DNA of 64,000 nt from Kribbella sp. VKM Ac-2568 (GCF_004345365.1 NZ_SLVF01000004.1:496001-560000); one strand, 5' to 3'. Positions 1 to 8,130 are shown, numbered from the stretch's first letter. Notes: generated by a model from the sequence alone, not told the origin. A program made the numbers and translations.

Positions 1-220
1 CGTCATCGTTGCCGGGGACAACGAATCCGCCGTACATGTCGGCATGCCCGCGGGGTTCGTTCACGAGTAGCTGCCGGACCGCATCGACCTCGGCGGAGGA
101 CCGGGCGAACTCACGCCGCTCGGGAACGGTCGAGCCGGAGATCTCCCCGAAGCCCTCGGTGACGATCCGGAAGGGCTCGCCGGCGGTGTGGTAGTCGGTG
201 ACGGTCACGGGCTCCGGCAT
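1..220 (-). CDS. Proline racemase / hydroxyproline epimerase family protein (N-terminal 73 residues, cut by window edge)
   Basis: The reading frame starts at ATG 220 after an AGAGGAG ribosome site and runs off the left edge. The visible residues include D-Y-H-T-A-G-E-P-F-R-I-V near the N terminus and N-E-P-R-G-H-A-D-M-Y-G further on. Both are signatures of the proline racemase superfamily (proline racemase, 4-hydroxyproline 2-epimerase, trans-3-hydroxyproline dehydratase). The catalytic Cys/Thr region that separates these activities lies outside the window, so the exact reaction cannot be assigned. The start overlaps the stop of the upstream proC-like gene by one base (TGATG), which implies translational coupling. 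The pairing with a ProC-like reductase suggests cytosolic catabolism of hydroxyproline or D-proline (inference). Confidence 0.88.
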   Translation of the reverse strand, partial: MPEPVTVTDYHTAGEPFRIVTEGFGEISGSTVPERREFARSSAEVDAVRQLLVNEPRGHADMYGGFVVPGNDD

Positions 221-1044
221 CACGCACTCCTCTGTTCGACGGACCGGTCGCGAGCTGCCTCCGCGGCTGACATCACGGCCGCCCGGACAGCACCGCTCTC
301 GAGGGCGCGGATGGCCGCGATAGTCATACCGCCCGGACTGCTGACTTCCGCACGCAGCCGGACCGCCTCGTCGCCCGCTTCCCGCAGCATGAGGCCGGCG
401 CCGACAGCCGTCTGGTTCACCAGTTCGACGGCGAGCGGCCGCGACAGCCCGAGCAGGACACCGGCGTCGATCAGCGCTTCGGCCAGGTAGAAGAAGTACG
501 CCGGGCCGCTGCCCGAGAGCGCGGTGACCGCGTCCAGTTGGCTCTCGGGGACCCGGACGACGCGCCCGACGCATTCCAGCAGGCTCTGGACTTTGTCCAA
601 GTCGGCCGGCTGAGCATGAGTGCCGGCACTGATGGCGATCATGCCCTCGCCGACAGAGGCCGCGGTGTTCGGCATGCAGCGGACCACGGGGTTCTTGCCG
701 CCCAGCGACTCCTCGATCTGCGCGATGCCGATCGCCCCCGCGGCCGAGATGATCAGGTGGTCGTCGGTGAGGTTCGCGGAGAGCTCGGCGAGTACGCCGG
801 CCACGTGGTACGGCTTGACGACGATGAGGATGGTCCCCGCCCGCAGTGGGGCCTCGTCGAGCGTGGTGGTCGCGACGCCGAAGGTGCTGGTCAGGTACTC
901 CGCTCGCTCGGGCGAGGCCTCGACCACCAGGATCCGGTCCGGGGTGTACGGCGGAGACTCGCCGCCCAGGAGGCCCGCGAGCATCGCGGAGCCCATGTTG
1001 CCTCCGCCGATCAACGCCAGGGTGGTCGAGATGTCAGAGACCAT
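220..1044 (-). CDS. proC: Pyrroline-5-carboxylate reductase family protein
   Basis: This 274-residue protein has the NAD(P)-binding glycine loop near its N terminus (I-G-G-G-N-M-G-S-A-M-L) and the C-terminal substrate region of the family, including V-T-A-L-S-G-S-G-P-A-Y and S-S-P-G-G-M-T. Its length is normal for ProC, which reduces delta-1-pyrroline-5-carboxylate to proline in the cytosol. It sits between an RpiR regulator and a proline racemase family gene and overlaps the latter by one base. It may therefore serve an imino-acid catabolic route (for example reduction of pyrroline-2-carboxylate) rather than housekeeping proline synthesis. That role is inferred from context; the family call is firm. 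Confidence 0.9.
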   Translation of the reverse strand: MVSDISTTLALIGGGNMGSAMLAGLLGGESPPYTPDRILVVEASPERAEYLTSTFGVATTTLDEAPLRAGTILIVVKPYHVAGVLAELSANLTDDHLIISAAGAIGIAQIEESLGGKNPVVRCMPNTAASVGEGMIAISAGTHAQPADLDKVQSLLECVGRVVRVPESQLDAVTALSGSGPAYFFYLAEALIDAGVLLGLSRPLAVELVNQTAVGAGLMLREAGDEAVRLRAEVSSPGGMTIAAIRALESGAVRAAVMSAAEAARDRSVEQRSA

Positions 1045-1070
1045 CGGGGAGTCCCCTCTCAGAGCGTGGT

Positions 1071-1086
1071 TGTAGTGAATACTACA
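1071..1086. promoter_or_regulatory. Candidate RpiR-type operator upstream of proC
   Basis: TGTAGTGAATACTACA is a dyad with perfect 6-bp arms (TGTAGT/ACTACA) around GAAT. It lies 27 bp before the proC start and after the RpiR gene. A related site, TGTAGT-AGGA-ACTTCT, lies upstream of the regulator itself, so both may bind the RpiR protein (inference). Confidence 0.45.
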
Positions 1087-1122
1087 CCGTTACGGGGATC
1101 CGTATTCAACGCTACAAGAGAC

Positions 1123-2031
1123 TCAGAAGCCGAGCTGCTGGCGGATGGTCTCCAGGGTGTGGGCGGACTCCAGGGTCTGTTCGGTGTCGGCCGCGGCGAC
1201 AGCCTGGGCGAGGGCGTCGGTCACGACGATGGTGGTGAGGACCTCGGGGGTGATGCCGGTGACCGTGTTCGGCACATGGATGGCGACGGTGACGTCGTCC
1301 GCCAGCTTCTCGGCGACCAGTTGCTCGCTGAGCAGGATGATGCCGGCGCCGACGGCGCGGGCCCGGTCGATCACCGTCTGGGCGTCGATGATCAGGCGGC
1401 CCGGCGCGATCACGATGACGACGTCGCCGCGCTCGATCGCGAGCAGATCGTCGGCCAGCCGGAAGCCCGCGGTCTGGATGCAGCGGCTGCGCCGGCCGAG
1501 TCGGCGGAGCTTCAGCGTCAGGTGCTCGGCGGCGACGTAGTTGGCGCCGAAGCCGTACGTGGTGATCTCGCGAGCCTCGAGCATCAGCCGGACCGCTTCC
1601 TTGTACGAGTCCATCGCCAGGTGCTCGTCCAGGAACTCGATCCGCTCGATCGCCTCTCTGATCACCCTGTCCCAGACGTGCTTGGGATCGCCGCCGGTCA
1701 TCTCCATCCGGTTGCGCAGGCGCTCCTCGCGATGAGCCTGGGTGAACGGCGCCGCGACCATGTCCTTCAGCTCGGCCAGCCCGGCGTAACCCAGTAGTTG
1801 CAGCGTCCGGATCACGGTCGCGTTGCTCGTCTTGCTCTCCACGCCGAGGTCCTGGGCGGACAGGTAGAGCAGCCGCTCGGGCGAGATCTCCGAAAGGGAC
1901 CGGCACACCGAACGTGCGGCCGGGGTGAAGGCGTCCCAGTGCTCCCGGATCCGGGATCGCAGCTCGACGATCGCCGCATTCTTGGTAACCCCTGTTACGT
2001 CATCGATCATCTGTGTATCATCCGATCCCAT
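1123..2031 (-). CDS. MurR/RpiR-family transcriptional regulator (HTH plus SIS domain)
   Basis: The 302-residue product has an N-terminal RpiR helix-turn-helix (residues about 20-95, with the pattern L-G-V-E-S-K-T-S-N-A-T-V-I-R) followed by a SIS sugar-isomerase fold (about 130-270, with T-T-Y-G-F-G-A-N-Y-V-A and R-G-D-V-V-I-V-I-A-P-G). The SIS domain in this family normally binds a phosphosugar or related effector. The gene lies directly upstream of proC and the racemase on the same strand, and is divergent from a hydrolase gene. It probably controls both sides; dyads at 1071-1086 and 2066-2081 are candidate sites. ATG 2031 is the chosen start. Confidence 0.9.
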   Translation of the reverse strand: MGSDDTQMIDDVTGVTKNAAIVELRSRIREHWDAFTPAARSVCRSLSEISPERLLYLSAQDLGVESKTSNATVIRTLQLLGYAGLAELKDMVAAPFTQAHREERLRNRMEMTGGDPKHVWDRVIREAIERIEFLDEHLAMDSYKEAVRLMLEAREITTYGFGANYVAAEHLTLKLRRLGRRSRCIQTAGFRLADDLLAIERGDVVIVIAPGRLIIDAQTVIDRARAVGAGIILLSEQLVAEKLADDVTVAIHVPNTVTGITPEVLTTIVVTDALAQAVAAADTEQTLESAHTLETIRQQLGF

Positions 2032-2065
2032 CGAGCTGTAACGAACAGTTCAAGGCTCGTAGTTC

Positions 2066-2081
2066 TGTAGTAGGAACTTCT
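2066..2081. promoter_or_regulatory. Second candidate RpiR operator in the divergent promoter
   Basis: TGTAGTAGGAACTTCT matches the dyad at 1071-1086 in its left half (TGTAGT) and at ACT in its right half, with the same 4-bp centre. It lies in the 91-bp gap between the RpiR start and the hydrolase start, where an autoregulatory site would be expected. It is also nested in an AGTTC/GAACT inverted repeat (2061-2078). Confidence 0.4.
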
Positions 2082-2122
2082 GCACTAGATGGTATGTCCC
2101 CCGCACTCACCGAAGGACATTG

Positions 2123-2938
2123 ATGACCCACACCTCGACGTTCTACCAGCGTGGTTCGACCCCGATCTTCGCGTCGCAGGCCGATCCGCGACTGCACTAC
2201 TGCCTGTACGTGCCGGCGAACGTGGCCCCGGAGGACAAGGCGCCGTTGGTCGTGATCCAGCACGGCACCGCCCGATCGGCGACGAAGTACCGCGACGAGT
2301 GGAAGCAGTTCTCCGAGGACCACGGGGTCGTCATCCTGACCCCGATCTTCCCGGCGGGGCTGGTGGACCCGGCCGACCTGCACAACTTCAAGTTCATCGA
2401 GTACGAGGGCATCCGGTTCGACCACATGCTGCTCGCGATCATCGACGAGGTAGCCGAGCGGTACCCGGTCGAGTCCGCGCAGTTCTACCTGCACGGGTTC
2501 TCCGGCGGCGGGCAGTTCGTCCACCGGTTCTTCTACCTGCACCCCGAGCGGCTGGCCGGGCTGTCGATCGGCGCGCCGGGCCGGATCACCGAACTGGACG
2601 ACAGCCTGGACTGGTGGCTCGGTACCAAGGGGTTCGAGCAGAGGTTCGGCCAGTCGATCGATGTCCCGGCGCTGCGCAAGGTGCCGATCCAGATGGTCGT
2701 CGGCAGTGAGGACACCGAGACCTGGGAGATCATGAATCGCGGTGAGTCGAACTGGATGGACGGCGCCGAGAAGACCGGCACCACCCGGATCGAGCGGTTG
2801 CGGACGCTGGAGCGCAACTACCTCTCCCACGGTCTGGACGTCACCTTCGATGTCGCCGAGGGCGTGGCCCACTCCGGCCGCTCCGTCACCCCGGTGGTCG
2901 CCCGCTACTTCGCCGGCCTGATCGACACCTCGGCCTAG
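2123..2938 (+). CDS. Alpha/beta hydrolase (esterase/PHB-depolymerase-like)
   Basis: This 271-residue cytosolic protein has an alpha/beta hydrolase core: V-V-I-Q-H-G-T in the oxyanion region, nucleophile elbow H-G-F-S-G-G-G-Q-F-V-H, an acid region near V-V-G-S-E-D-T, and the catalytic His in G-V-A-H-S-G-R. ATG 2123 is chosen over the in-frame TTG at 2120 because GAAGGA at 2112-2117 is well placed for it. The gene is divergent from the RpiR regulator and probably under its control. The substrate cannot be read from sequence; an ester or lactone linked to the neighbouring imino-acid pathway is only a guess. Confidence 0.8.
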   Translation: MTHTSTFYQRGSTPIFASQADPRLHYCLYVPANVAPEDKAPLVVIQHGTARSATKYRDEWKQFSEDHGVVILTPIFPAGLVDPADLHNFKFIEYEGIRFDHMLLAIIDEVAERYPVESAQFYLHGFSGGGQFVHRFFYLHPERLAGLSIGAPGRITELDDSLDWWLGTKGFEQRFGQSIDVPALRKVPIQMVVGSEDTETWEIMNRGESNWMDGAEKTGTTRIERLRTLERNYLSHGLDVTFDVAEGVAHSGRSVTPVVARYFAGLIDTSA

Positions 2939-2953
2939 CTACTACGTCCGCGA

Positions 2954-2995
2954 CCCCGGCTGGCTGCGGAATTGGAAGTCCGCAGTTGGCCGGGG
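2954..2995. terminator. Hairpin terminator after the hydrolase
   Basis: Arms of 17 bp (2954-2970 and 2979-2995, 14 pairs matching) surround an 8-base loop just past the stop codon. It has no T tract, as is common in actinobacteria. Confidence 0.6.
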
Positions 2996-3038
2996 CCAAG
3001 GGAGAGGCGATGCGGTTCAGGTAGCCGGAAGCGATGGA

Positions 3039-3233
3039 TCAAGCGGCTACGCGGGTGCGGTTGCGGCTGGCCCAGACGGCTCGGCGGAGTTTGGCTTTGT
3101 CGGGATAGCCGGCGGCTCTGCCGATCATGTAGACGTCATGACTGCGCATGTTCACCATCGCGGCGACGAACCAGACGGGGTTCCCCTCGGCCAGCATGGT
3201 GACGATCATCTGGTTGGTGCTGTTCTCGAACAT
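3039..3233 (-). CDS. Small hypothetical protein, 64 residues
   Basis: I do not recognise this protein. It is 64 residues, with a hydrophobic first half (V-W-F-V-A-A-M-V-N-M) and a basic C terminus (R-R-A-V-W-A-S-R-N-R-T-R-V). The ATG at 3233 is preceded by a strong purine tract, GGGAGAGGG, at normal spacing, and a GC-poor 100-bp leader lies upstream, which together argue for a real gene. It is flanked by terminator hairpins on both sides and appears monocistronic. It has no signal peptide and no cysteines. Confidence 0.5.
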   Translation of the reverse strand: MFENSTNQMIVTMLAEGNPVWFVAAMVNMRSHDVYMIGRAAGYPDKAKLRRAVWASRNRTRVAA

Positions 3234-3535
3234 CCTGACCCTCTCCCTTGGTTGTGCTCTTACTGGTACGTCGGATCAGGTCGACCGAATTGGACACGGG
3301 TCGCGAAGATTTCTGGGATTTTTTGGCGGCTCGCGCGTTCGGCCGATGAGGTCCGGGCAAACGAATGCCCCGGTCGATGACCGGGGCACTCGCCCGTGCG
3401 GGTCCCGGGGGGAGTGGGACCACTACACGTGGGGGGACCTCAAATTTATCTCTACGCCAGGGTCAGCACGGAACGAGACCGGCGATTCTCACCAATGTGT
3501 CCGCTGAGCGGTTCGAAGCCTGCCCCGATGGTCGC
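3234..3535. other. Intergenic stretch with a perfect hairpin
   Basis: There is no gene in these 302 bases. The only clear structure is a perfect hairpin at 3366-3388 (TGCCCCGGTC / GACCGGGGCA, 3-base loop), probably the terminator of the ABC efflux operon that ends at 3536. The part next to the small gene is relatively AT-rich (CTGGGATTTTTTGG at about 3312-3325) and probably carries its promoter. Confidence 0.5.
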
Positions 3536-4309
3536 TCAGCCCCTTGCGCGACGCCGGAAGAGGACTGTCGCCAACGTGAACGAGAACAGGAATAAACCAG
3601 TGCACCAGGCCAGGGCGACCCACCCGGTGCCGTTCAGACCAGTCCCGGTCAGGAAGCCGCGCACGGTCTCGATGACCGGCGTGATCGGTTGGTGCTGGCT
3701 GATCGGTCGCAGGAACGCGGGCATCGTCTCGACCTGGACGAAGGCGCTGCTCAGGTAGGGCACGAACAGCATGAAGAAGCTCAGCGTGCTCGCCGACTCG
3801 ACCGACTTGGCGATCACCCCGAGCGCTGCCGCCAGCCAGGAGAGCGCGACGACGTACAGTACCAGCAGGCCGATCGCCCCCAGCCAGTCCAGCGGGCCGG
3901 CGTTCGGGCGGAAGCCCATCGCCAGCGACGCGAGCAGGACGATCGCGGTGGAGATCGCGTTGCGCGCGACGCTCGCCGTCACGTGTCCGGTGAGGACGGC
4001 GAAGCTGCGGATCGGGAGCGACCGCAACCGGTCGATCATCCCGGTCGTCATGTCGTCGGCGACCGCCATCGCGGTGTTCGAGGCGCCGTACCCGGTGGTC
4101 AGCAACAAGATGCCGGGAACAACATAATTGATGTACTCCGTCCCGGTGCTGATCGCGCCGCCGAAGACGTAGACGAACAACGCCATCATCAGCAGCGGCA
4201 GCAGGATCGACACGAACAAGGTGTCGACGTTGCGCCGGGTCAGCCGGATGCTGCGGTCGATCATGGTCGCCGTGTCGCTCACCGCGGCGCCGAATCCGTC
4301 GTGGGTCAT
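3536..4309 (-). CDS. ABC-2 type transporter permease (DrrB-like efflux)
   Basis: A 257-residue membrane protein with about six hydrophobic segments and the ABC-2 permease pattern of antibiotic-efflux systems (P-L-L-M-M-A-L-F-V-Y-V-F-G-G early; F-V-Q-V-E-T-M-P-A-F-L and I-S-Q-H-Q-P-I-T-P late, both typical of DrrB-like proteins). The start is ATG 4309, 8 bp after the ATPase stop and behind a GGAG site; an upstream extension would run into the ATPase gene. It should form the channel of an exporter with the neighbouring ATPase in the cytoplasmic membrane. The substrate is unknown; it is probably a hydrophobic drug or secondary metabolite. Confidence 0.9.
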   Translation of the reverse strand: MTHDGFGAAVSDTATMIDRSIRLTRRNVDTLFVSILLPLLMMALFVYVFGGAISTGTEYINYVVPGILLLTTGYGASNTAMAVADDMTTGMIDRLRSLPIRSFAVLTGHVTASVARNAISTAIVLLASLAMGFRPNAGPLDWLGAIGLLVLYVVALSWLAAALGVIAKSVESASTLSFFMLFVPYLSSAFVQVETMPAFLRPISQHQPITPVIETVRGFLTGTGLNGTGWVALAWCTGLFLFSFTLATVLFRRRARG

Positions 4310-4317
4310 CGCTACTC

Positions 4318-5217
4318 CTAGGCAGTGAGGGTGAGGAACACGTCGTCGAGTGTCGGGCGGTGTGACGAGACGCGGCTCGGGAGCAGTCCCTCGTCGCGAA
4401 GTTGATCGAGCACGTGGTGGAGATGCGCGGCGGTCCCGTCGGACGGCAGGTTGAGTAGTGGCCCGTCGGCCAGACCGCCGAGGAGCCCGGCCGCTTTGCG
4501 GGCCACCACCTCGTCGGCGAAGTACAACTCGATCCGTTCGCCGCCGATCTGGGTCTTCAGCGCGTCGGCTGTTCCGGACGCGGTGATCCGGCCCTTGTCG
4601 AGCAGCACGATCCGGTCGGCCAGGCGGTCGGCCTCCTCGAGGTACTGGGTGGTGAGCAGGATCGTGGTGCCGTCGCGGACGAGGTCGCCGATCGCGTCCC
4701 ACATGGTCAGCCGACTGGCCGGATCGAGGCCGGTGGTCGGCTCGTCGAGGAAGATCACCCGCGGGCGCGCGACCAGGCTCATCGCCAGGTCGAGGCGCCG
4801 GCTCATCCCGCCCGAATAGGTCTTGGCGCGCCGGTTCATAGCGCCCGTGAGAGCGAACTGTTCGAGCAGTTCCTGCGCGCGCTGCCGGGCCCTGCCATGG
4901 CCGAGGTGCATCAGCCGGCCGACCATGACGAGGTTCTCGAGGCCGGTCTGGTTGTCGTCGACCGCCGCGTGCTGACCCGTCAGGCTGATCACCCCGCGGA
5001 CCTTGGCCGGCTCGCGGACCACGTCGTACCCGGCGATCGTCGCGTGCCCTTCGTCCGGCCTGGCCAGCGTCGTCAGGATGCGGACGATGGTGGTCTTGCC
5101 CGCGCCGTTCGGCCCGAGCAGGGCGAGCACCGACCCCTCGGGCACGGCGAGGTCGACGCCCTCCAGGACCGAGGTCGGCCCGAACGATTTCCGCAGCCCC
5201 ACCGCTTCGACGATCAT
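4318..5217 (-). CDS. ABC transporter ATP-binding protein (DrrA-like)
   Basis: The 299-residue ATPase shows Walker A (G-P-N-G-A-G-K-T-T), a signature motif (Y-S-G-G-M-S-R-R-L-D), Walker B (P-R-V-I-F-L-D-E-P-T-T-G-L-D) and the C-terminal extension of the daunorubicin-resistance subfamily ending in T-L-D-D-V-F-L. It energises the adjacent permease. The operon is divergent from a TetR gene, with a 16-bp palindrome in the gap, and is probably repressed by that TetR until a drug-like ligand binds. Confidence 0.93.
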   Translation of the reverse strand: MIVEAVGLRKSFGPTSVLEGVDLAVPEGSVLALLGPNGAGKTTIVRILTTLARPDEGHATIAGYDVVREPAKVRGVISLTGQHAAVDDNQTGLENLVMVGRLMHLGHGRARQRAQELLEQFALTGAMNRRAKTYSGGMSRRLDLAMSLVARPRVIFLDEPTTGLDPASRLTMWDAIGDLVRDGTTILLTTQYLEEADRLADRIVLLDKGRITASGTADALKTQIGGERIELYFADEVVARKAAGLLGGLADGPLLNLPSDGTAAHLHHVLDQLRDEGLLPSRVSSHRPTLDDVFLTLTA

Positions 5218-5242
5218 GTTCTCCTCCGCATTGCGTATTAGG

Positions 5243-5258
5243 TACGCTAATTAGCGTA
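5243..5258. promoter_or_regulatory. TetR operator candidate
   Basis: TACGCTAATTAGCGTA is a perfect 16-bp palindrome midway between the divergent ABC ATPase (start 5217) and TetR (start 5293) genes. Related GTACGC steps flank it (5262-5267), so a second weaker half-site is possible. Confidence 0.7.
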
Positions 5259-5292
5259 GCAGGTACGCAGTACAGGTTCCTAGACTGAGGCG

Positions 5293-6045
5293 GTGGAGAT
5301 GAAGGAGCAGCCCGACCTGCCGGCCGATGTCGCCCTGATGTGGGGGCTGCAGGCCGTCACCAAGCGCGGCCCCAAGCCGTCGCTGTCGGTCGAGAACATC
5401 ACCCGGGCCGCGATCGGGATCGCCGACGCCGAGGGGTTGAGCGCGGTCTCGATGGCGCGGGTGGCGGAGCGGCTCGGCAACTCGACGATGGCGCTCTACC
5501 GGCACGTGAAGAGCAAGGACGAGTTGCTGGTGCTGATGTCCGATGCCGCGCTCGAGCGTCCCCAGCCGCTGCCGGACGGGATCGACTGGCGGACCGGGCT
5601 GGTCTTCTGGTCGCACGGGGTGATGACCGCGGTGCGGGCCCACCGCTGGTACGCGCAACTCCCGATCTCCGGGCCGCCCGCCGGGCCGAACAACCTCGCC
5701 TGGTTCGACTCGGCACTCGGCGCGCTGAAGGACACCGGACTGACCGAGGAGGGCAAGGTCGGCGTGGTGATGGGCCTGATGACGTACGTGCAGGGGGAGA
5801 TGCGCCTCAGCTCGGACCTCGCCGCCGGGTACGCCGGCAACCCCGACGCCTTCAGCCGGTACGGCGCGACGTTGGCGCGGGTGGTCGATCCGCGCCAGCT
5901 TCCGGCACTCGCCGCTGTGCTCGCGGCCGGGGTGTTCGACGATTCGGCGTCGTCGTTCACCGATGACGCCGACGCGGACTTCGATTTCGGGCTGCAGCTC
6001 TACCTGGACGGGGTGGCCGGCTTCATCGCGCGGTTCGCCGGCTAG
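5293..6045 (+). CDS. TetR/AcrR-family regulator with TetR C-terminal domain
   Basis: The 250-residue protein carries a TetR helix-turn-helix at about residues 38-85 (I-A-D-A-E-G-L-S-A-V-S-M-A-R-V-A and the recognition helix with S-T-M-A-L-Y-R-H-V-K-S-K-D-E-L) followed by a ligand-binding all-helical domain of the TetR_C class seen with drug-efflux genes. GTG 5293 is the most upstream start; ATG 5299 is also possible. It faces the ABC efflux pair across a 75-bp gap with a perfect palindrome and should repress both. Its stop codon overlaps the end of the convergent kinase gene by 4 bp. Confidence 0.9.
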   Translation: MEMKEQPDLPADVALMWGLQAVTKRGPKPSLSVENITRAAIGIADAEGLSAVSMARVAERLGNSTMALYRHVKSKDELLVLMSDAALERPQPLPDGIDWRTGLVFWSHGVMTAVRAHRWYAQLPISGPPAGPNNLAWFDSALGALKDTGLTEEGKVGVVMGLMTYVQGEMRLSSDLAAGYAGNPDAFSRYGATLARVVDPRQLPALAAVLAAGVFDDSASSFTDDADADFDFGLQLYLDGVAGFIARFAG

Positions 6046-6698
6046 GAGAGTTTCAGGATCGCGTCCGCGGCGGGGGCCGTCGCCGCGATCAGCAACGCGT
6101 TCGCCTCATCGCTTCCGTAGGTTTTCGCCCGGGCCTCCTCGGCGGATCGGCCGTAGCGCATGTGCCGGGCCTGCAGGCGTTCATGCCTGATGTCCGCGTC
6201 GAGATCGATGTACCAGCATTCGTCCAGCAGCGCGCGACCTGTTGCCCAGGGGGCCTCGTCGAACAAAAGGTAGTTGCCCTCGGTAAGCACCAACGATACC
6301 TCCGGCGGGATGGCGATGCTGGCGGCAATGGAATCCTCGAGCTCGCGATCGAACCGTGGCGCCCAGATCGTCTCGTCGGCTGCCTCCTTCAGCCGCTTGA
6401 GCAGGGCGACGAACCCGTACCCGTCGAAGGTCTGCGGCGCGCCTTTGACCGGGGCGAGCCCGAGTGATTCCAGCGCCGCCTGCGCCAGGTGGTACCCGTC
6501 CATCGGAACCAGCGCGACCTGGTGGCCTCGGGCAACCAGGTCGGCCGTGAGCTGTTCGGCGTACGTCGACTTGCCGGCCGCGGGTGCGCCGGTGATACCG
6601 AGGATCGCGCGGTGGCCACTGGTGGCCAGCGCCACGGCGCGAGTCAGTGCGGTCTCTCGATTCAGCTGCACCCCGGAGATTTTGTCAGGCCTGCGCAA
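6042..6698 (-). CDS. Nucleoside/nucleotide kinase family protein (uridine/pantothenate kinase-like P-loop fold)
   Basis: The 218-residue P-loop kinase has Walker A G-A-P-A-A-G-K-S-T near residue 40, the family motif P-M-D-G-Y-H-L after it, and L-T-E-G-N-Y-L-L in the lid region. This is the pattern of the YggC/FrcK-like 'nucleoside/nucleotide kinase' group related to uridine kinase and phosphoribulokinase. The phosphate acceptor is unknown. The start is uncertain: TTG 6698 gives an 11-bp gap to the monooxygenase stop, while GTG 6668 would also be workable. It may be co-transcribed with the upstream monooxygenase. Confidence 0.8.
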   Translation of the reverse strand: MRRPDKISGVQLNRETALTRAVALATSGHRAILGITGAPAAGKSTYAEQLTADLVARGHQVALVPMDGYHLAQAALESLGLAPVKGAPQTFDGYGFVALLKRLKEAADETIWAPRFDRELEDSIAASIAIPPEVSLVLTEGNYLLFDEAPWATGRALLDECWYIDLDADIRHERLQARHMRYGRSAEEARAKTYGSDEANALLIAATAPAADAILKLS

Positions 6699-6709
6699 GG
6701 TCGGCTTGA

Positions 6710-8083
6710 TCAGGCGAGATAGCCGTCCGGGCGGATCAGGATCTCGTCGCCAGCTGAGGCGCAGTAGAACTCGAAGGCTTCAGGCGACGTGTAGGAGGCC
6801 GGTTGAGTACTGCGTACTACGGCCACCGCGTGCGGGTGGGCCGTCGGGGTGCTGGGGGAGAACCGCAGCAGGGTTTCCGACGGGCCGCGGAACAGGTCGA
6901 AGAGGCGCAGGTGCTTGCCCTGGGCATCGATCAGCGGGGAGTCCGGAGCCCGGTCGCCGGAGGCAAGCGGGGCGGTGTCGCCGGCCGCGCGGTAGCTGAC
7001 GTCGAGCTGGCGAGTCTGTTCGCCGCGTTCCATGGCTCGCTCGTCCCCGTCGCGGTGCTTCTGCATCAGGTCTTCGCTGATACCGAGGACCCGGGCGGCG
7101 TTGGCGCGGCGCTCGCTCTCATAGGTCGCGAGAATCTCCTCGCGTCCGTCCGTGAGTTTCCAGCCGAGGTTGTAGCCGTCCTGGACTCCCGTGTTGAGGC
7201 CCTGGCCACCCGTCGGCGGATGGACGTGCGCGGCGTCGCCCGCGATGAAGACCCGCCCCACCCGGAACCGCTCGGCCAGGCGGACGTTGGGTCGCCAGAT
7301 CGTGGACCAGGTGAGGTTGCGCAGCTTGGCGACTCCCTCGCCGGCGAAGCGGTCGACGAGTTCCTGCAGCGTTGCCAGCGAAGGATCCACCTGGTCGTCG
7401 TCGAGCGGCGTACCGAACTGGAACTGGTCGCCGCCGGACAGCGGGGTCATCGCGATCCCGGCCATCGGGTTGTCCGGGCCGGCGAACCAGTGGCCGTAGT
7501 CGTGGTCGAGTCCGTCGGCGGAGACGTCGCCCAGCAGCATCCGGATCGTCTCGTCGGTGGTGCCCTCGAAGGCGATGCCGAGGGTCTTGCGGACAAAGCT
7601 GCGGCCGCCGTCGGCGCCGACGAGGTAGTCGACCTCGATCGTCTCCCCGGTGGAGAGTCCCGCGGTCACGCCGTCGTCGGTCTGGGTGAAGCTGGTGAGT
7701 TCGGTGTTGAGCTCGACCTTGACGCCGAACTCCTCGAGCCGGGCGCGGAGGATCGCCTCGGTGCGTGACTGGCCGAGCATCCAGGCGTTCGGGTACGGCA
7801 CATCCGGCGTCGGGTCGGCGGGCTCGCTCATCCGGCGCTCGCCGACGAACTTCCCGCCGATCGAGATCCGCATCACCGGCATCGGCATGCCCTGCTCGAG
7901 CACCTGGTCGATCACGCCGAGGTCGTCGAACACCTCCAGCGTGCGCGGTTGGAGTCCGTCACCTCGCGAGCCGATGAAGTAGTCGGCCGCCTTCTCGATC
8001 AGCCGTACTCCGACGCCGCGCCGGGCCAGGTCGATGGCCAGCGTCAGGCCGGTCGGTCCGGCTCCCGCGATCAGCACCTTCAT
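6710..8083 (-). CDS. FAD-dependent aromatic monooxygenase (PHBH/rifampicin-monooxygenase group)
   Basis: A 457-residue flavoprotein. The N-terminal dinucleotide fold is V-L-I-A-G-A-G-P-T-G-L-T-L-A. The conserved G-D-G-L-Q-P-R-T-L-E follows, and the FAD ribityl motif is F-I-A-G-D-A-A-H-V-H-P-P-T-G-G-Q-G-L-N, about residue 280 onwards. A short thioredoxin-like C-terminal region completes the class A hydroxylase layout. ATG 8083 has a clear AGAGGAG site. It should hydroxylate a polyketide-like or phenolic compound, perhaps for detoxification. It is divergent from a TetR gene with two palindromes in between, so it is probably substrate-induced. Confidence 0.9.
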   Translation of the reverse strand: MKVLIAGAGPTGLTLAIDLARRGVGVRLIEKAADYFIGSRGDGLQPRTLEVFDDLGVIDQVLEQGMPMPVMRISIGGKFVGERRMSEPADPTPDVPYPNAWMLGQSRTEAILRARLEEFGVKVELNTELTSFTQTDDGVTAGLSTGETIEVDYLVGADGGRSFVRKTLGIAFEGTTDETIRMLLGDVSADGLDHDYGHWFAGPDNPMAGIAMTPLSGGDQFQFGTPLDDDQVDPSLATLQELVDRFAGEGVAKLRNLTWSTIWRPNVRLAERFRVGRVFIAGDAAHVHPPTGGQGLNTGVQDGYNLGWKLTDGREEILATYESERRANAARVLGISEDLMQKHRDGDERAMERGEQTRQLDVSYRAAGDTAPLASGDRAPDSPLIDAQGKHLRLFDLFRGPSETLLRFSPSTPTAHPHAVAVVRSTQPASYTSPEAFEFYCASAGDEILIRPDGYLA

Positions 8084-8099
8084 CTGGTTCTCCTCTTGG

Positions 8100-8130
8100 C
8101 TGAATCTTAATTCACTGAATCTAAATTCAG
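8100..8130. promoter_or_regulatory. Two tandem TetR operator dyads
   Basis: Two similar imperfect palindromes sit head to tail: TGAATCTTAATTCA (8101-8114) and CTGAATCTAAATTCAG (8115-8130). Both have TGAAT/ATTCA arms around a 4-base centre. They lie between the divergent monooxygenase and TetR genes and are strikingly AT-rich for this genome. The repeat period is 15 bp. Confidence 0.7.

Noticed and set aside
3444..3482. A peptide reading I-Y-L-Y-A-R-V-S-T-E-R-D on the plus strand, like the N terminus of serine recombinases.
   Set aside because: Only about a dozen residues match, the frame does not continue with recombinase motifs in any of the three frames, and no other integrase part is nearby.
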